Assembly (NCBI GenBank): GCA_964652205.1
Contig: CAZZAO010000071.1
Location: forward strand, 1 to 28,660
Reading direction: 5' to 3'
Length of the DNA stretch: 28,660 nt
From: ZC4RG36 sp964652205
GTDB lineage: Bacteria > Chloroflexota > Anaerolineae > Aggregatilineales > Phototrophicaceae
Shown: piece after piece, positions 15,757 through 24,296 of the stretch
Layout: each line of letters begins with the position of its first letter
Position numbering within the stretch: position 1 is the first letter of the stretch
The notes under the pieces: generated by a model
The model's input: the letters and a program-made list of their open reading frames with translations, nothing else
Databases searched by the model: none
Told to the model about the DNA's origin: nothing
Made by a program: the position numbers and the translations under genes

Positions 15757-16827
15757 TTAGTCCACGCGGTAGTTAACAGGTTCGTTGTGCAGGATGTGCA
15801 GGACGTTGTACCACAGGTTGAGCGAGTCGCGCACCCACGTCCACGGGCCTTGCCAGGCCGAATGCGGCGTGATTGTGACGTTGTAGCTCAGGTCTTCGTG
15901 CAGCGCGTGGATCGGGCTATCGACCGGCAGCGGTTCCTCGTAGAACACGTCGAGCGCCGCGCCGCCGATCCGTCGATTCTTCAGCGCGTCGATCAGCGCG
16001 TCTTCGTCGGTTAGCCTGCCGCGCGCGCTGCTGACGAACAGCGCGTTGGGCTTCATCATGGCAAATTCCTTCGCGCCGATGATCTTGTGGGTCGATTCCA
16101 TAATCGGAATCTGCACCGTCAGGATGTCCGAGCGCTTCCATAACTCGTCCCATTCGACAAACTCGACGTTGTACTGTTGTTCCAGTTCGGGGAAACGGCG
16201 AATATCCCAGTAAAGACACTTCATGCGGAACGCCTGCGCGTAGCGCGCCAGCGGTCGGGCGATTTCGCCGAAGCCGAGCAGGCCGAGCGTCTGGTCGCCG
16301 GCGATCATGAGCTTCATGCTGACTGGCGCGCCCCATCCGCCTTCAACGTAGTCGCGCTCTTGCATCCACTGGCGCTGCTGCGGCAGCCGCTTGAGGTAGT
16401 TGAGGATCAAGGCCCAGTCGTGTTCCGCCACCGCCTCGTAGTTGACCAGCGGCGTCGCAGCAACCGGGATGCCCATCTGCCGGGCGGTTTCCATCGGCAC
16501 GCCGCGATAGTCGAGGCCGAGATGCTGGAGCAGGCGCACTTTCTTGCCTTTAGCGAGAACGTCACCGGGCAGAATCTCCTTGTGGATGATGACGAAATCA
16601 GCGTCGGCGATGTGTGAGTCAACCTCTGCGAGAGTGTGACACTCGTACAGCGTCACGGCGTAATCGGCGAACAGCTCGTCGAAGGTCGGGGCCGAGGGCA
16701 GCGCGGCGGGATCGTCCGGCCTGAGATTCATGCGTCGCTCTGATGCGCCTGCGTCGTCGGTGCGAACGCCCCAGAGCGTGTTGCCGATATTATCCCAGAT
16801 GACGACGGTGATGGCTTCTTTTGCCAT
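15757..16827 (-). CDS. D-isomer-specific 2-hydroxyacid dehydrogenase
   Basis: This 356-aa NAD-dependent dehydrogenase is related to phosphoglycerate and hydroxypyruvate/glyoxylate reductases. The Rossmann signature GLLGFGEIA spans residues 182-190, and the acidic D208 (YWDIR) points to NAD(H). The catalytic residues R269 (SSARGR), E298 (FYEEPLP) and H322 (TPHSAW) are all present. The ATG follows a good AGGAG sequence. The N-terminal 95 residues are longer than usual and carry an unassigned insertion (about 13-50). The 116-nt gap to the TIM-barrel gene behind it shows no clear promoter, so it may still belong to the same transcript. It probably reduces or oxidises a 2-keto/2-hydroxy acid product of sugar breakdown. 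Confidence 0.9.
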   Translation of the reverse strand: MAKEAITVVIWDNIGNTLWGVRTDDAGASERRMNLRPDDPAALPSAPTFDELFADYAVTLYECHTLAEVDSHIADADFVIIHKEILPGDVLAKGKKVRLLQHLGLDYRGVPMETARQMGIPVAATPLVNYEAVAEHDWALILNYLKRLPQQRQWMQERDYVEGGWGAPVSMKLMIAGDQTLGLLGFGEIARPLARYAQAFRMKCLYWDIRRFPELEQQYNVEFVEWDELWKRSDILTVQIPIMESTHKIIGAKEFAMMKPNALFVSSARGRLTDEDALIDALKNRRIGGAALDVFYEEPLPVDSPIHALHEDLSYNVTITPHSAWQGPWTWVRDSLNLWYNVLHILHNEPVNYRVD

Positions 16828-16943
16828 GTGACTAAGCTCCTGAGGGACATGCGATGGGAAAGGTCGTCATGTGAACGCTTTATCTTCTTTAGCGGCACAA
16901 TTTTTGCGCCCGCGAGGTGAAACCTTCGCGCGAACCGATGATC

Positions 16944-17879
16944 TTAAGGATGGGTAACGCCCCAGGCGCGCTGAAAGGCGCGCTTGCCGTTGGCGAGAAT
17001 GGCAGTCGGGCTTTCGTCGGGGAAGGCGCGCAGTTCCATCGACAGGATCGGCGTGGTTCCCAGGCGCTGGCGGACGCGGTTGTAGAAGTTGATGGCGTCG
17101 AGCTGGCGCAGATAGTCGATGACTTCCGGCAGGCCATTGCGACCGAGCGGATGACCGAAACGCGGGTGAAAGTCACCATAAATCGGCGACTCAGGATGAT
17201 CGGCGTTGGCATTGCCGATGTGAGCGTGGATGATGTGTGGCGCGGCAGTCCTGAGCGCTTCCGCCGACGTTTCGCCCAGCAGCGGCAGGTGACTGAGGTC
17301 GATGGTCAGGCCGAAGTTCGGGCGGTCGACCGCTTCGGCCAGCGCTGCCGCTTCGACCGTCGGGCCGATCAGCCGCTTCTTCTCGATGTCGCGGTCGAAG
17401 TTTTCGAGCGTCAGGTGCAGCAGACGCTTGTTCGACTGCATCGCGGCGTAGTCGCACAGGATTTGCAGGTCTTCGACCAGCCGCGCGGTCGCGGCGGGGC
17501 GCTCATCAACCGGCGTGTCTTTCGGCCCGGTTATCATCGCCAGCGGCGCGTTGAACTCAATCGCCTCGTCGATCAGCGACTTCATCCGCGCGAGGACGGC
17601 GGCGCGCTCGGCAGCGTCGGCGCTGGCGATGCCGAGGTTTTCGACGATGATCGGCAGAATTGGCAGGTAGACGACCTGAAGCCCCGACGACGCCAGCAGA
17701 TCGCGGGCCTTCGCGCGCACTGCCGGGTCTTTCGGCGGGGCAATCTCAATCGCGCCGAAATCAGAATCGTCGGCGATGGTCTGAATCGTCTCGATAATCG
17801 GCCCTTCGCCCGCGCGGCAGGCGAACCAGATCAGCGGGTGAACGACGCCGAAATCGACCTGTCCACTCCACGCGCTCAT
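16944..17879 (-). CDS. Xylose-isomerase-like TIM-barrel protein (sugar isomerase/epimerase/lyase)
   Basis: This 311-aa protein is an AP-endonuclease-2/xylose-isomerase-like TIM barrel. Probable metal ligands are E159 (LTLENF), D194 (TIDLSH), H220 (HAHIGN) and E282 (SMELR). Members isomerise or epimerise sugars, dehydrate inosose or eliminate from 3-keto sugars. The ATG overlaps the stop of the Gfo/Idh/MocA gene by 4 nt (ATGA) and has AAGGAG upstream, so the two are translationally coupled. This is one of three such proteins in the window, and two flank the Gfo/Idh/MocA gene. A lyase or isomerase role on the oxidised sugar is inferred from that pairing. Confidence 0.86.
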   Translation of the reverse strand: MSAWSGQVDFGVVHPLIWFACRAGEGPIIETIQTIADDSDFGAIEIAPPKDPAVRAKARDLLASSGLQVVYLPILPIIVENLGIASADAAERAAVLARMKSLIDEAIEFNAPLAMITGPKDTPVDERPAATARLVEDLQILCDYAAMQSNKRLLHLTLENFDRDIEKKRLIGPTVEAAALAEAVDRPNFGLTIDLSHLPLLGETSAEALRTAAPHIIHAHIGNANADHPESPIYGDFHPRFGHPLGRNGLPEVIDYLRQLDAINFYNRVRQRLGTTPILSMELRAFPDESPTAILANGKRAFQRAWGVTHP

Positions 17880-19084
17880 CGTGCCGCTCCTTCGATGACC
17901 TGAGCTTCGTAAACGGCAGTTTCGCCGCGCAGCACTTCATCGACCGCCACCGGACGCCCGATCAGTTCCGAGTCGTGGAAGGCGAACATGACCGCCAGTG
18001 AGCGCAGCCCCTGCTCGCCAGTGACTTCTGGCTCGCGGTTATTGAGGATGGCATCGACAAAGTCGGCCTGTTCGATGCCGAGCAGGTTGGCGTCGATGTC
18101 CGCCCATTGCAGGTCGTAGTGCGTCAGCCGCTCACCGCCGAACAGCGCCGCCGTCACCGGGTCGAGCCTGAAATCCGGCACGAGCGCCAGTAATTCGCTG
18201 TCCGGGATCGGCGTGTCGGTTCCGTTCTTTCGCCTGTTCAACCGCAGCGGCTGGCCTGTCCGGTCGCCGGGGATGATGAGCGAGCCGCCCGTGCCGTAGA
18301 TGGCCCGGTGGAAATAGCTTTCGCCGCGTCCTGCCATGCTCAGGAACCAGTTGACCAGCGCGCCGTTTTCCATCTTTGCCACGCCAATCGACAGGTCTTC
18401 GGCGTCGGCGGGGTGACGATTGCCGTCCTTATCGACGCGCTCCGAGTCGACAATCGCGCTCATAGCGAAGGTCGTCGCCAGCGGCCCCAGATAAAACTCG
18501 AGGATGTCGGCGTAGTGGACTCCCATATCGATCACGATACCGCCGCGTCCCTTGCGATGTCGCCACGGCGTGATGATGACGAACTCGCCCGCGCTGGATG
18601 ACGCCTGCGAGGCCATGAACGGCCTGCCGATCAGCCCGGCATCGAGCAGCGCCTTGCCGAGCCGGTTGATCGGGTCGCGGCGGTAGTTCTCGGCGACGGC
18701 CAGCCTGCGCTGAGCGGCTTTGCCCGCCGCGACCAGCTTCAGACCTTCGGAGACGGTCAGCGTGATCGGCTTCTCAACCATGACGTGCAGGCCCGCATCG
18801 AAGGCCGCCTGCGCGACCTGCGTGTGCGTCTCCGGCGTGGTCGTGACGATGATAGCGTCGAGCTTTTCGGCGGCTAGCGCCGCGTCAATGCTGGCGTAGA
18901 TCGGCGGACGGTTGCCCATGAGTTCGGCGGCCAGCGCCTGTGCCAGTTGGGCATTGTCTGCGAACGGATCGACGACTGCGACCAGCTCGAAATTCAGCTT
19001 GCCGACGGCGTGCAGTCGGCCCATGCCGCGAATGTGGCGGCGGCCCATCCCGCCGCAGCCGACGAGCGCGAGGCGGATGGTCAT
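17876..19084 (-). CDS. Gfo/Idh/MocA-family NAD(P)-dependent sugar oxidoreductase
   Basis: This 402-aa enzyme has an N-terminal Rossmann fold with GCGGMG at residues 9-14. The family signature EKP is at 104-106 (VMVEKPIT), and the C-terminal domain has GGIVIDMGVHYADIL with D186 and H190. The frame extends to 19228, but I chose the ATG at 19084: it follows GAGGTG, begins the Rossmann strand, and makes a 4-nt ATGA overlap with the upstream IolE-like gene. Enzymes of this family oxidise inositols, sugars or glycosides, often at C3. Being coupled on both sides to TIM-barrel proteins suggests an oxidise-then-eliminate/isomerise module. Confidence 0.92.
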   Translation of the reverse strand: MTIRLALVGCGGMGRRHIRGMGRLHAVGKLNFELVAVVDPFADNAQLAQALAAELMGNRPPIYASIDAALAAEKLDAIIVTTTPETHTQVAQAAFDAGLHVMVEKPITLTVSEGLKLVAAGKAAQRRLAVAENYRRDPINRLGKALLDAGLIGRPFMASQASSSAGEFVIITPWRHRKGRGGIVIDMGVHYADILEFYLGPLATTFAMSAIVDSERVDKDGNRHPADAEDLSIGVAKMENGALVNWFLSMAGRGESYFHRAIYGTGGSLIIPGDRTGQPLRLNRRKNGTDTPIPDSELLALVPDFRLDPVTAALFGGERLTHYDLQWADIDANLLGIEQADFVDAILNNREPEVTGEQGLRSLAVMFAFHDSELIGRPVAVDEVLRGETAVYEAQVIEGAAR

Positions 19085-19881
19085 CGTGCCACCTCGGCGG
19101 GCAGTTCCAGCGAGTAACCAAGCTGGCGGATGTAGTCGGCGTTCAACTGAGCGCTGTGGGCGGGCGAAATGTCGCTGCGGCTGTTCTCGATCACGACCCA
19201 TCCGGGGAAGCGCTCCTGTGCCAGCCACGCGAAAATCGCCGGGAAGTCGATGCCAATCGTGCCGAGGCCGAGTTCGACAAATTTGCCGCGCGCCCAGTCT
19301 TTCATGTGAATGTAGCTGGTGCGAGAACGATATTTCTCAAGCTGCGTTACCGGGTCTTCGTCGACGAGCGCGATGTGCGAAACGTCGAGGCACAGCATCG
19401 TCCGCTTCGTCCGGTCGAGCAGGATGTCGATCTCGGCTTCGGTTTCGATGGTGCAGCCGGTGTGCGGGTGATAGCCGATGGTGATGCCCCTGTCCGCGCC
19501 GTACTCGGCCAGCGCCTCGCAGGCGCTGGCGAGGTTGCTGTATTCCTCGTCGGTTGGCGGGCGGTAGCGCAGGCGCGAGCCGCCGACCAGACCATAGTCG
19601 GTCGCGCCCATTTCGGCGGCGTAATCGATGCGCTGTTGGTGAACAAACAGCGACTCTTTGCTGACCGGCACTTCGAGGCCGCCGAAGAATGTCGCCGTCT
19701 TCAGCCCGCCGAGTGTCTTACGCAGGGTTTCCGGTCGGCCCATCCAGTCGAGCGAGTGATCGAACATCTCGGCAGCCTGCCAGCCTGCCGTCTGCATTTC
19801 CTGCGCGGCGGCAGCCAGATCGCATTTAGTCGTCCAGTTGATGGTGTTGTAAGCGAACTTCAGGGGAAAACGAGCGGACAT
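19081..19881 (-). CDS. Sugar phosphate isomerase/epimerase, inosose dehydratase (IolE)-like
   Basis: This 266-aa xylose-isomerase-like TIM barrel has ligand candidates E146 (CTIETEAEID), D166 (CLDVSHIA), H192 (YIHMKDW) and E232 (VVIENS). The HPHTG, LDVSH, HMKD and IDFPAIF order, and GWVVIE near the end, closely follow IolE, which dehydrates scyllo-inosose. The rest of an iol pathway (IolD, IolB, IolC, IolJ) is not in the window, so the true substrate may be another keto sugar. GAGGAA precedes the ATG. It starts 2 nt after the cupin gene and overlaps the Gfo/Idh/MocA gene by 4 nt. Confidence 0.86.
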   Translation of the reverse strand: MSARFPLKFAYNTINWTTKCDLAAAAQEMQTAGWQAAEMFDHSLDWMGRPETLRKTLGGLKTATFFGGLEVPVSKESLFVHQQRIDYAAEMGATDYGLVGGSRLRYRPPTDEEYSNLASACEALAEYGADRGITIGYHPHTGCTIETEAEIDILLDRTKRTMLCLDVSHIALVDEDPVTQLEKYRSRTSYIHMKDWARGKFVELGLGTIGIDFPAIFAWLAQERFPGWVVIENSRSDISPAHSAQLNADYIRQLGYSLELPAEVAR

Positions 19882-19883
19882 GC

Positions 19884-20576
19884 CTATTCCTCGGTCGGCC
19901 CGGTTCCGTGGGCCGTATACGGATCAGTGATGACGAGCGAGAGATATACCAGCGGCTCGAAGCCGGGATTGCTGACCTGATGCGGCCATGTCGCCGGAAG
20001 ATACTGGTACTGGTTAGCCGCCAGCGTCCCGGCCAGCGTGCTGGCGCGGATGTGCGCCGTCCCGCTGATAATGTAGACGACGCGATCCTGAAACGGGATG
20101 TTTTTCGGCTCCTCGGACTGCCCCGGCTGGAGCGTCACTTTCTCGGCCTGAAAATGCTCGTTGGACGGCATGTCGTCGGTTTCAAAGACGTTGGCGTAGG
20201 GCGCGTCCCCTTCATAAGCGCCTTCCGGGTAGTCATGCTCGGCCAGCCGCGCCAGCTTGTGATTGGGCGCGACGACGACGAAGAAGCAGACCGTTTCCGT
20301 GCCGCTGTACCAGTAAGCATGGTACTTGTTGGGCGGCATAATCATGAAGTCGCCCTGTTTGTAGATGCGCGTGCTGCCGCCGACTTCAATCCTGAGTTCG
20401 CCCTGCGCCATATAGGCGATCTCAGTCGCGTCGGGATGGTAATGCGGGCGTGGGCCGAGCCAGTCGTTATTGAACCAGGTGACGTCGGGCGTCCAGATCA
20501 GCGGCAGGCCACGGCAGCGCTCGGCGAGGATTTTTGGCTGCTGGCTCCAGGTTTGAGGATCGATTTTTGCAGGCAC
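19884..20576 (-). CDS. Two-domain cupin with one intact and one degenerate metal site
   Basis: This 230-aa cytoplasmic protein holds two cupin barrels. The first (about residues 40-105) has H45-x-H47, E52 (HYHPDATEIAYMAQGE) and H86 (PPNKYHAYW), a complete metal site. In the second (about residues 140-220) the HxH is replaced by EEPKN, although the QDRVVYIISGTAHI strand pattern remains, so it likely binds no metal. Bicupins of this kind act as sugar isomerases, dioxygenases or ligand sensors; I cannot choose. The start is GTG, with only a weak Shine-Dalgarno sequence. It opens the enzyme block behind a 253-nt repeat-bearing gap after the permeases. Confidence 0.82.
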   Translation of the reverse strand: MPAKIDPQTWSQQPKILAERCRGLPLIWTPDVTWFNNDWLGPRPHYHPDATEIAYMAQGELRIEVGGSTRIYKQGDFMIMPPNKYHAYWYSGTETVCFFVVVAPNHKLARLAEHDYPEGAYEGDAPYANVFETDDMPSNEHFQAEKVTLQPGQSEEPKNIPFQDRVVYIISGTAHIRASTLAGTLAANQYQYLPATWPHQVSNPGFEPLVYLSLVITDPYTAHGTGPTEE

Positions 20577-20646
20577 GTTTTCGCTCTCATTAGGTAGACG
20601 ATAGATGTGGACGATAGCCCTGTAAGTAAGCTCACTGACACCCGAT

Positions 20647-20680
20647 GTCTTCCGTAGGGGCGCGATTTTTCGCGCCCGCC
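20647..20680 (+). repeat. Palindromic intergenic repeat, family C
   Basis: GTCTTCCGTAGG leads into GGCGCGATTTTTCGCGCC, a 7-bp stem with a TTTT loop, then CGCC. It matches the copy at 26605 with one substitution across 30 bases. It abuts a family B long element, forming a composite cluster in the 253-nt gap between the permease and cupin genes. That gap otherwise shows no gene. Confidence 0.8.
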
Positions 20681-20768
20681 GACCTCATCCCCGGCCTTTC
20701 GCGGTCTTCGGCTCCTGCCGAATAAAGAGACGTTCGGCACGCTGCGCCGCAGGTAGAGAGGGGAAGTG
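20679..20768 (-). repeat. Palindromic intergenic repeat, family B (long form, copy 1)
   Basis: This roughly 90-bp element runs from CCGACC to GAGAGGGGAAG. It aligns along its length with the reverse complement of 26693-26779. Its inner hairpin is GCCGAA (20717-20722) with TTCGGC (20733-20738). In the other copy the same stem is GCCGAG/CTCGGC, so one pair changed from G-C to A-T on both sides. Confidence 0.75.
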
Positions 20769-20829
20769 GTCGCCTATGAATGGGGCTGAAAGGGATTTTT
20801 GAGATGAGTGACCGAAATCGGCGGTGATT

Positions 20830-21738
20830 TTAACCCTTCAGGCCGCTGGTGACGAAGCCCTGAACGATGTAGCGCTGGGCGAAGATGAACAGGATAATCA
20901 TCGGCATGACCATCAGCGTCGAGATCGCCATAATATAATCGGTGCGCGTGACGAACAGCCCCTGAAACATGTTCAGGCCGAGCGCCAGCGTGTAGTTCTT
21001 CGGCGACGTCAGGTAGATCAGCGGGCCGAAGAAGTCGTTCCAGATGCCGAGGACCGTCAGCAGGACGACGGTAATCAGAGCCGGGCGCGAGAGTGGGATA
21101 TAGATTTTCCACCAGATCGCCAGATGACTCGCGCCGTCGATGATCGCCGCTTCGTCCAGCTCACGCGGAATTTGCATGTAGAACTGGCGCAGCAGGAAGA
21201 TGTTGAACGCGCCGCCGCCGAACCATGCCGGGCCGATCAGCGGCAGAAACGTGTCGAGCCAGCCGATCTTGTAAAACAGGATGTAGAGCGGGATCAGTGT
21301 CACCTGTGGCGGTAGCATGATCGACGCCAGCACCGTCATGAACCAGGCGTTGCGGCCCGGAAAACGGAGCTTGGCAAAGCCGTAGGCGCACAGTGACGAT
21401 GTGATGACCACGCCGGGCAGCGTTGCTACCATGATGAGGATGGTATTCATTGTCCAGCGCGGAAAGTCGGTGTTCTGGAAGTTCCAGGCATCGTTGTAGT
21501 TCTGTGGCAGCAGGATATTCGGCAGGAAAGTCGGCGGATAGCTGTTGATCTCGGCCATCGACTTGAAGGACGTCGAGATCATGAAGATCAGCGGCAGGGT
21601 GAAGACCAGCGCGCCGAGCGTGACGAGTAAGTAAGCCACCCCCTTATTGATGTGTTCCTTGCGCTTGTGCGCGGCGCGCAGTCTGGCGGCATCCTCGGAC
21701 GAATACGCCAGCCGGGTTATGCTGCTGGGCGCGCTCAC
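20830..21738 (-). CDS. ABC sugar transporter permease, MalG/UgpE type
   Basis: This 302-aa inner-membrane protein has a polar N-terminus (residues 1-32) and six hydrophobic segments. The EAA loop is at about 193-214 (ELDEAAIIDGASHLAIWWKI), followed by IPLSRPALITV. The frame opens at 21861, but I chose GTG at 21738: it follows GAGGTGA and overlaps the stop of the partner permease by 4 nt (GTGA). The upstream extension lies wholly inside that gene. It is the last transport gene of region 2. No ATPase is nearby. Confidence 0.92.
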   Translation of the reverse strand: MSAPSSITRLAYSSEDAARLRAAHKRKEHINKGVAYLLVTLGALVFTLPLIFMISTSFKSMAEINSYPPTFLPNILLPQNYNDAWNFQNTDFPRWTMNTILIMVATLPGVVITSSLCAYGFAKLRFPGRNAWFMTVLASIMLPPQVTLIPLYILFYKIGWLDTFLPLIGPAWFGGGAFNIFLLRQFYMQIPRELDEAAIIDGASHLAIWWKIYIPLSRPALITVVLLTVLGIWNDFFGPLIYLTSPKNYTLALGLNMFQGLFVTRTDYIMAISTLMVMPMIILFIFAQRYIVQGFVTSGLKG

Positions 21739-22661
21739 GCTTTCACCTCGCCTTCGTAGTAGACCCACAGCGGCGAGCTGCGGAAGATCAGCAGGGTTAG
21801 CAGAATAATCAGCGCGAACATCACCCATGCCATCGCCGAGGCGTAGCCCATTTCCAGCCACTTAAAGGCTTTGTCATACAGGTTGAGATTGTAGAAATAG
21901 GTCGAATGAACCGGGCCGCCTTTGGTCATAATGAAAGCCGGGACAAAGACCTGAAGCGCGCTGATGACGTTCATGACGACGTTGAAGAAAATTGTCGGCG
22001 TCAGCATCGGAATCGTGACTGTCAGGAATAACTGCCACGCATTCGCGCCGTCGATTTTGGCCGCTTCGTACAACTCCTCTGGAACCTGCTGCAAACCGGC
22101 GACGTAGACAATCGTCGTCACTGCGCCCGCCCAGATACTGATAATGACGAGCGAGAACAAGGCCCAGTCAGGCGAGCCAAGCCAGTTAATGGGCTGAAGG
22201 CCGAGCGCCTTCAGGACATAATCAATCGGGCCAAATTCCTTATTGAACAGGTAGCGCCAGAGCAGCGCTGAGGCCACATTGGGGACGACAATCGGGATGT
22301 AATAGAATGTACGAAACAGCGAAATGCCACGCAGCTTTCGGGTCAGCAGAGTGGCGACCGCCAGGCTGACGATTTGCCCGAAGACGACGAACAAAAAAGC
22401 AAATACGACCGTCACGCGCAGCGATTGCAGGAATAAGGCGTCGTCGGTAAACAGATCAATATAGTTCTTGAAGCCGATGAATTCTGGCGCGTTGACCAGC
22501 TTATAGCTCGTCAGGCTAAAGTAGACCGAGGCGATCATCGGGCCAAATGTCCAGATCAGCAGTCCAAGTACCACCGGCAGGATAAATAGATAGCCGCGCG
22601 TCGTGTCCCGCCAGAAGGTGGGGCTGCGCTGAGGCTTCCTCGGTAGAGTCAGCGTTGTCAT
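21735..22661 (-). CDS. ABC sugar transporter permease, MalF/UgpA type
   Basis: This 308-aa permease has about six hydrophobic segments and an EAA loop at residues about 199-218 (EAAKIDGANAWQLFLTVTIP). An ATG at 22688 is possible, but the ATG at 22661 has GGGAG about ten bases upstream and the earlier one has no ribosome site. It lies 126 nt after its binding-protein gene, with a strong terminator between them, and is translationally coupled to the second permease. Confidence 0.9.
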   Translation of the reverse strand: MTTLTLPRKPQRSPTFWRDTTRGYLFILPVVLGLLIWTFGPMIASVYFSLTSYKLVNAPEFIGFKNYIDLFTDDALFLQSLRVTVVFAFLFVVFGQIVSLAVATLLTRKLRGISLFRTFYYIPIVVPNVASALLWRYLFNKEFGPIDYVLKALGLQPINWLGSPDWALFSLVIISIWAGAVTTIVYVAGLQQVPEELYEAAKIDGANAWQLFLTVTIPMLTPTIFFNVVMNVISALQVFVPAFIMTKGGPVHSTYFYNLNLYDKAFKWLEMGYASAMAWVMFALIILLTLLIFRSSPLWVYYEGEVKA

Positions 22662-22743
22662 TCCAGTCGAACTCCCGTGTCCGTTCATCAGGGGATCACG
22701 CGGCCCGGTTGGCGGTCGCGCGCAAGGTTTTCTGTGCCGGCGG

Positions 22744-22775
22744 AAAAACGGGGCGAACTCTATGGCTCGCCCCGT
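22744..22775 (-). terminator. Intrinsic terminator/attenuator after the solute-binding protein gene
   Basis: On the - strand ACGGGGCGA and TCGCCCCGT form a 9-bp stem with a 10-nt loop, followed by TTTTT (plus-strand A-run at 22744-22748). It lies 12 nt past the stop of the binding-protein gene and before the permease genes. This is a common way to make binding protein in excess over membrane subunits. Confidence 0.85.
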
Positions 22776-22787
22776 TCGCTTGAGGGT

Positions 22788-24104
22788 CTAGCTGCTGGCG
22801 GTCGTTTCGTCCAGGCACTTCTGAATGTTGTTGTTGGCGGTGGTGAAGGCATCTTCCACTGTGGACATGCCGCGGATCGAGGCTTCCAGCGCGTCCTTGA
22901 TTTCCTGGCTGATCTGGCCTGCGTAGTTGCTGCCGCAGCTCCCGGCGAAGTAGGCGGGGAGAATGCCGTTTTCACCGTTCTGGATGAAGGCGGTGATGTT
23001 CGCGGGCGGCGGGGGCAGGTTGACAATCGCCGGGTCTTCACGCAGCGAGCGGAGCAGCGGCGTGCCAGCGTAATTCTTGGCGATAGCAAGCTGCGCGTCC
23101 TTCGAGGCGAGATATTTGACGAAGTCCCAGGCGAGCTTCGGGTCTTTGGCGTCGGCGGAAACCGCGTAGCCGTAGGTTCCCATGCCGGTGAACTTGCCCT
23201 TCGGGTGCGAGGGAATCACCTGAACATCCCATTCAAACGGCTGTGGCTCAAGCGCGCGCAAGGCCGACATGAATCCGGGGATCATGAAGAACGAGGCGCA
23301 CTTGCCGACGAGGAAGCAGTTGCCGCCTGCGTCGAAGTCGAGCGGTTGGGCGACGTCATACTTCGTCCACAGATCGACGTAAGCCTGAATACCGGCCAGG
23401 CTTTCGGGCGTATTGAGCATCATCGTCTTGCCGTCATCGGAAACCTGCTTGCCGCCGTAGCCGTCGATCCACGGGACGAGCCATGCCCACCAGGCGACAT
23501 CGCCCGCCGGGTCGGGGGTGCCATTGTTGCCGATGCAGTAGTTGCCGGTCTTTTCCTTGATGGTCTGGCACGCGGCAATGAACTGATCCCACGTCCAGTC
23601 CGCTTCCGGCAGCGGAGCGCCAGCGGCCTCAAACATGGTCTTGTTGTAATACATCGTCACGACGTCGTAGGACGAGGGGATCATGTACAGACCCTTACCC
23701 TGAATGCGGCTCAGGCCGAGCAGGTTGTCATAGATGTCGCTCAGGTCGAAGTCCGGGTCGGCCTTTGCCAGCGGCTCCATGTCGTAGACGATCTTGCCCT
23801 GAGCGAATGGCCCGACGTACAGATCGGCAAGGAAGACCACGTCCGGCAGCGTGCCAGCAGCGGCTTCAGTGGCGAAGGTGGTCGGCAGGTCAGCGCCGGG
23901 GATGTATTCAACCTGAACGTCGACTCCCGGATGCGTCTCTTTGAAATGATCGACCAGCATCTGATTGACGGCCTGAAGCGAGGCGTCGTTCTGCGTGCCG
24001 AAACGGATTGTGGTCGTGGCATCCTGAGCGCTCACCATCGTAGCGCTGAGGACGAGCGCGGTCAGCAACCCTAAAATCCCGACAAAAAGCTTCCTGTTCT
24101 TCAT
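22788..24104 (-). CDS. ABC transporter extracellular sugar-binding protein
   Basis: This 438-aa family 1 solute-binding protein is the first gene of region 2. The frame opens at 24131, but the ATG at 24104 follows GGAGAAAA and starts a clear signal peptide: MKNRKLF, a hydrophobic stretch, then VSA with cleavage likely before QD. There is no lipobox. The mature part has typical SBP pieces (GTLPDVVFLADLYVG, YMIPSSYDVVTMYYNKTMFE, KLAWDFVKYLASKDAQLAIA). Paired cysteines (NCFLVGKC; CQTIKEKTGNYC; SCGSNY; KCLDE) could form disulfides. Its ligand probably differs from that of the region 1 protein, given the different enzyme set. Confidence 0.92.
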   Translation of the reverse strand: MKNRKLFVGILGLLTALVLSATMVSAQDATTTIRFGTQNDASLQAVNQMLVDHFKETHPGVDVQVEYIPGADLPTTFATEAAAGTLPDVVFLADLYVGPFAQGKIVYDMEPLAKADPDFDLSDIYDNLLGLSRIQGKGLYMIPSSYDVVTMYYNKTMFEAAGAPLPEADWTWDQFIAACQTIKEKTGNYCIGNNGTPDPAGDVAWWAWLVPWIDGYGGKQVSDDGKTMMLNTPESLAGIQAYVDLWTKYDVAQPLDFDAGGNCFLVGKCASFFMIPGFMSALRALEPQPFEWDVQVIPSHPKGKFTGMGTYGYAVSADAKDPKLAWDFVKYLASKDAQLAIAKNYAGTPLLRSLREDPAIVNLPPPPANITAFIQNGENGILPAYFAGSCGSNYAGQISQEIKDALEASIRGMSTVEDAFTTANNNIQKCLDETTASS

Positions 24105-24268
24105 GCGCTTTTCTCCGTAAGCTCTATTCACAGGTCGTGCGAGTATTCAGTGCGGCGGCGGTGCTAAAAACTGGGTCGCGTGTCCTCCTTTGTCTTCGCC
24201 TGCTTGCTATTTCCGCCGAGTAGAAATCAAGACTTCAAGTTGACTTGTTGGCGTTTGTCGTCTATCTT

Positions 24269-24296
24269 TTGTGAGACAAACACCGTGGATTATAAA
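24269..24296 (+). promoter_or_regulatory. GntR/FadR-type operator over a putative gntR promoter
   Basis: TTGTGAGACAA at 24269-24279 fits the FadR-class GntR operator pattern T-N-G-T-N3-A-C-N-A and is extended to TTTGT-GAG-ACAAA. The same bases give a -35-like TTGTGA 16 bp from TATAAA (24291-24296), a reasonable promoter for the regulator gene. A wider inverted repeat, GTTTGTC (24253) and GACAAAC (24275), shares the right half. A - strand TATAAT (plus 24289-24294) could serve the divergent transport operon. One regulator bound here could thus affect both directions. Confidence 0.5.

Noticed and set aside
16917..17903. 328-aa open frame on the + strand
   Set aside because: It is opposite the TIM-barrel gene, which has a complete ligand set and coupling to its neighbour. 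The frame has no motif of its own.
19085..19228. Longer N-terminus for the Gfo/Idh/MocA protein
   Set aside because: The 48 extra residues lie inside the upstream IolE-like gene and precede a perfect Rossmann start; the ATGA overlap at 19081-19084 is far more likely.
22677..24074. 465-aa open frame on the + strand
   Set aside because: It is antisense to the second solute-binding protein and runs across the terminator; no domain pattern. Shadow frame.
24184..24191. Perfect AAAGGAGG ribosome-binding sequence on the - strand, upstream of the second solute-binding protein gene
   Set aside because: No ATG, GTG or TTG follows at a usable distance, so I do not call a leader peptide.
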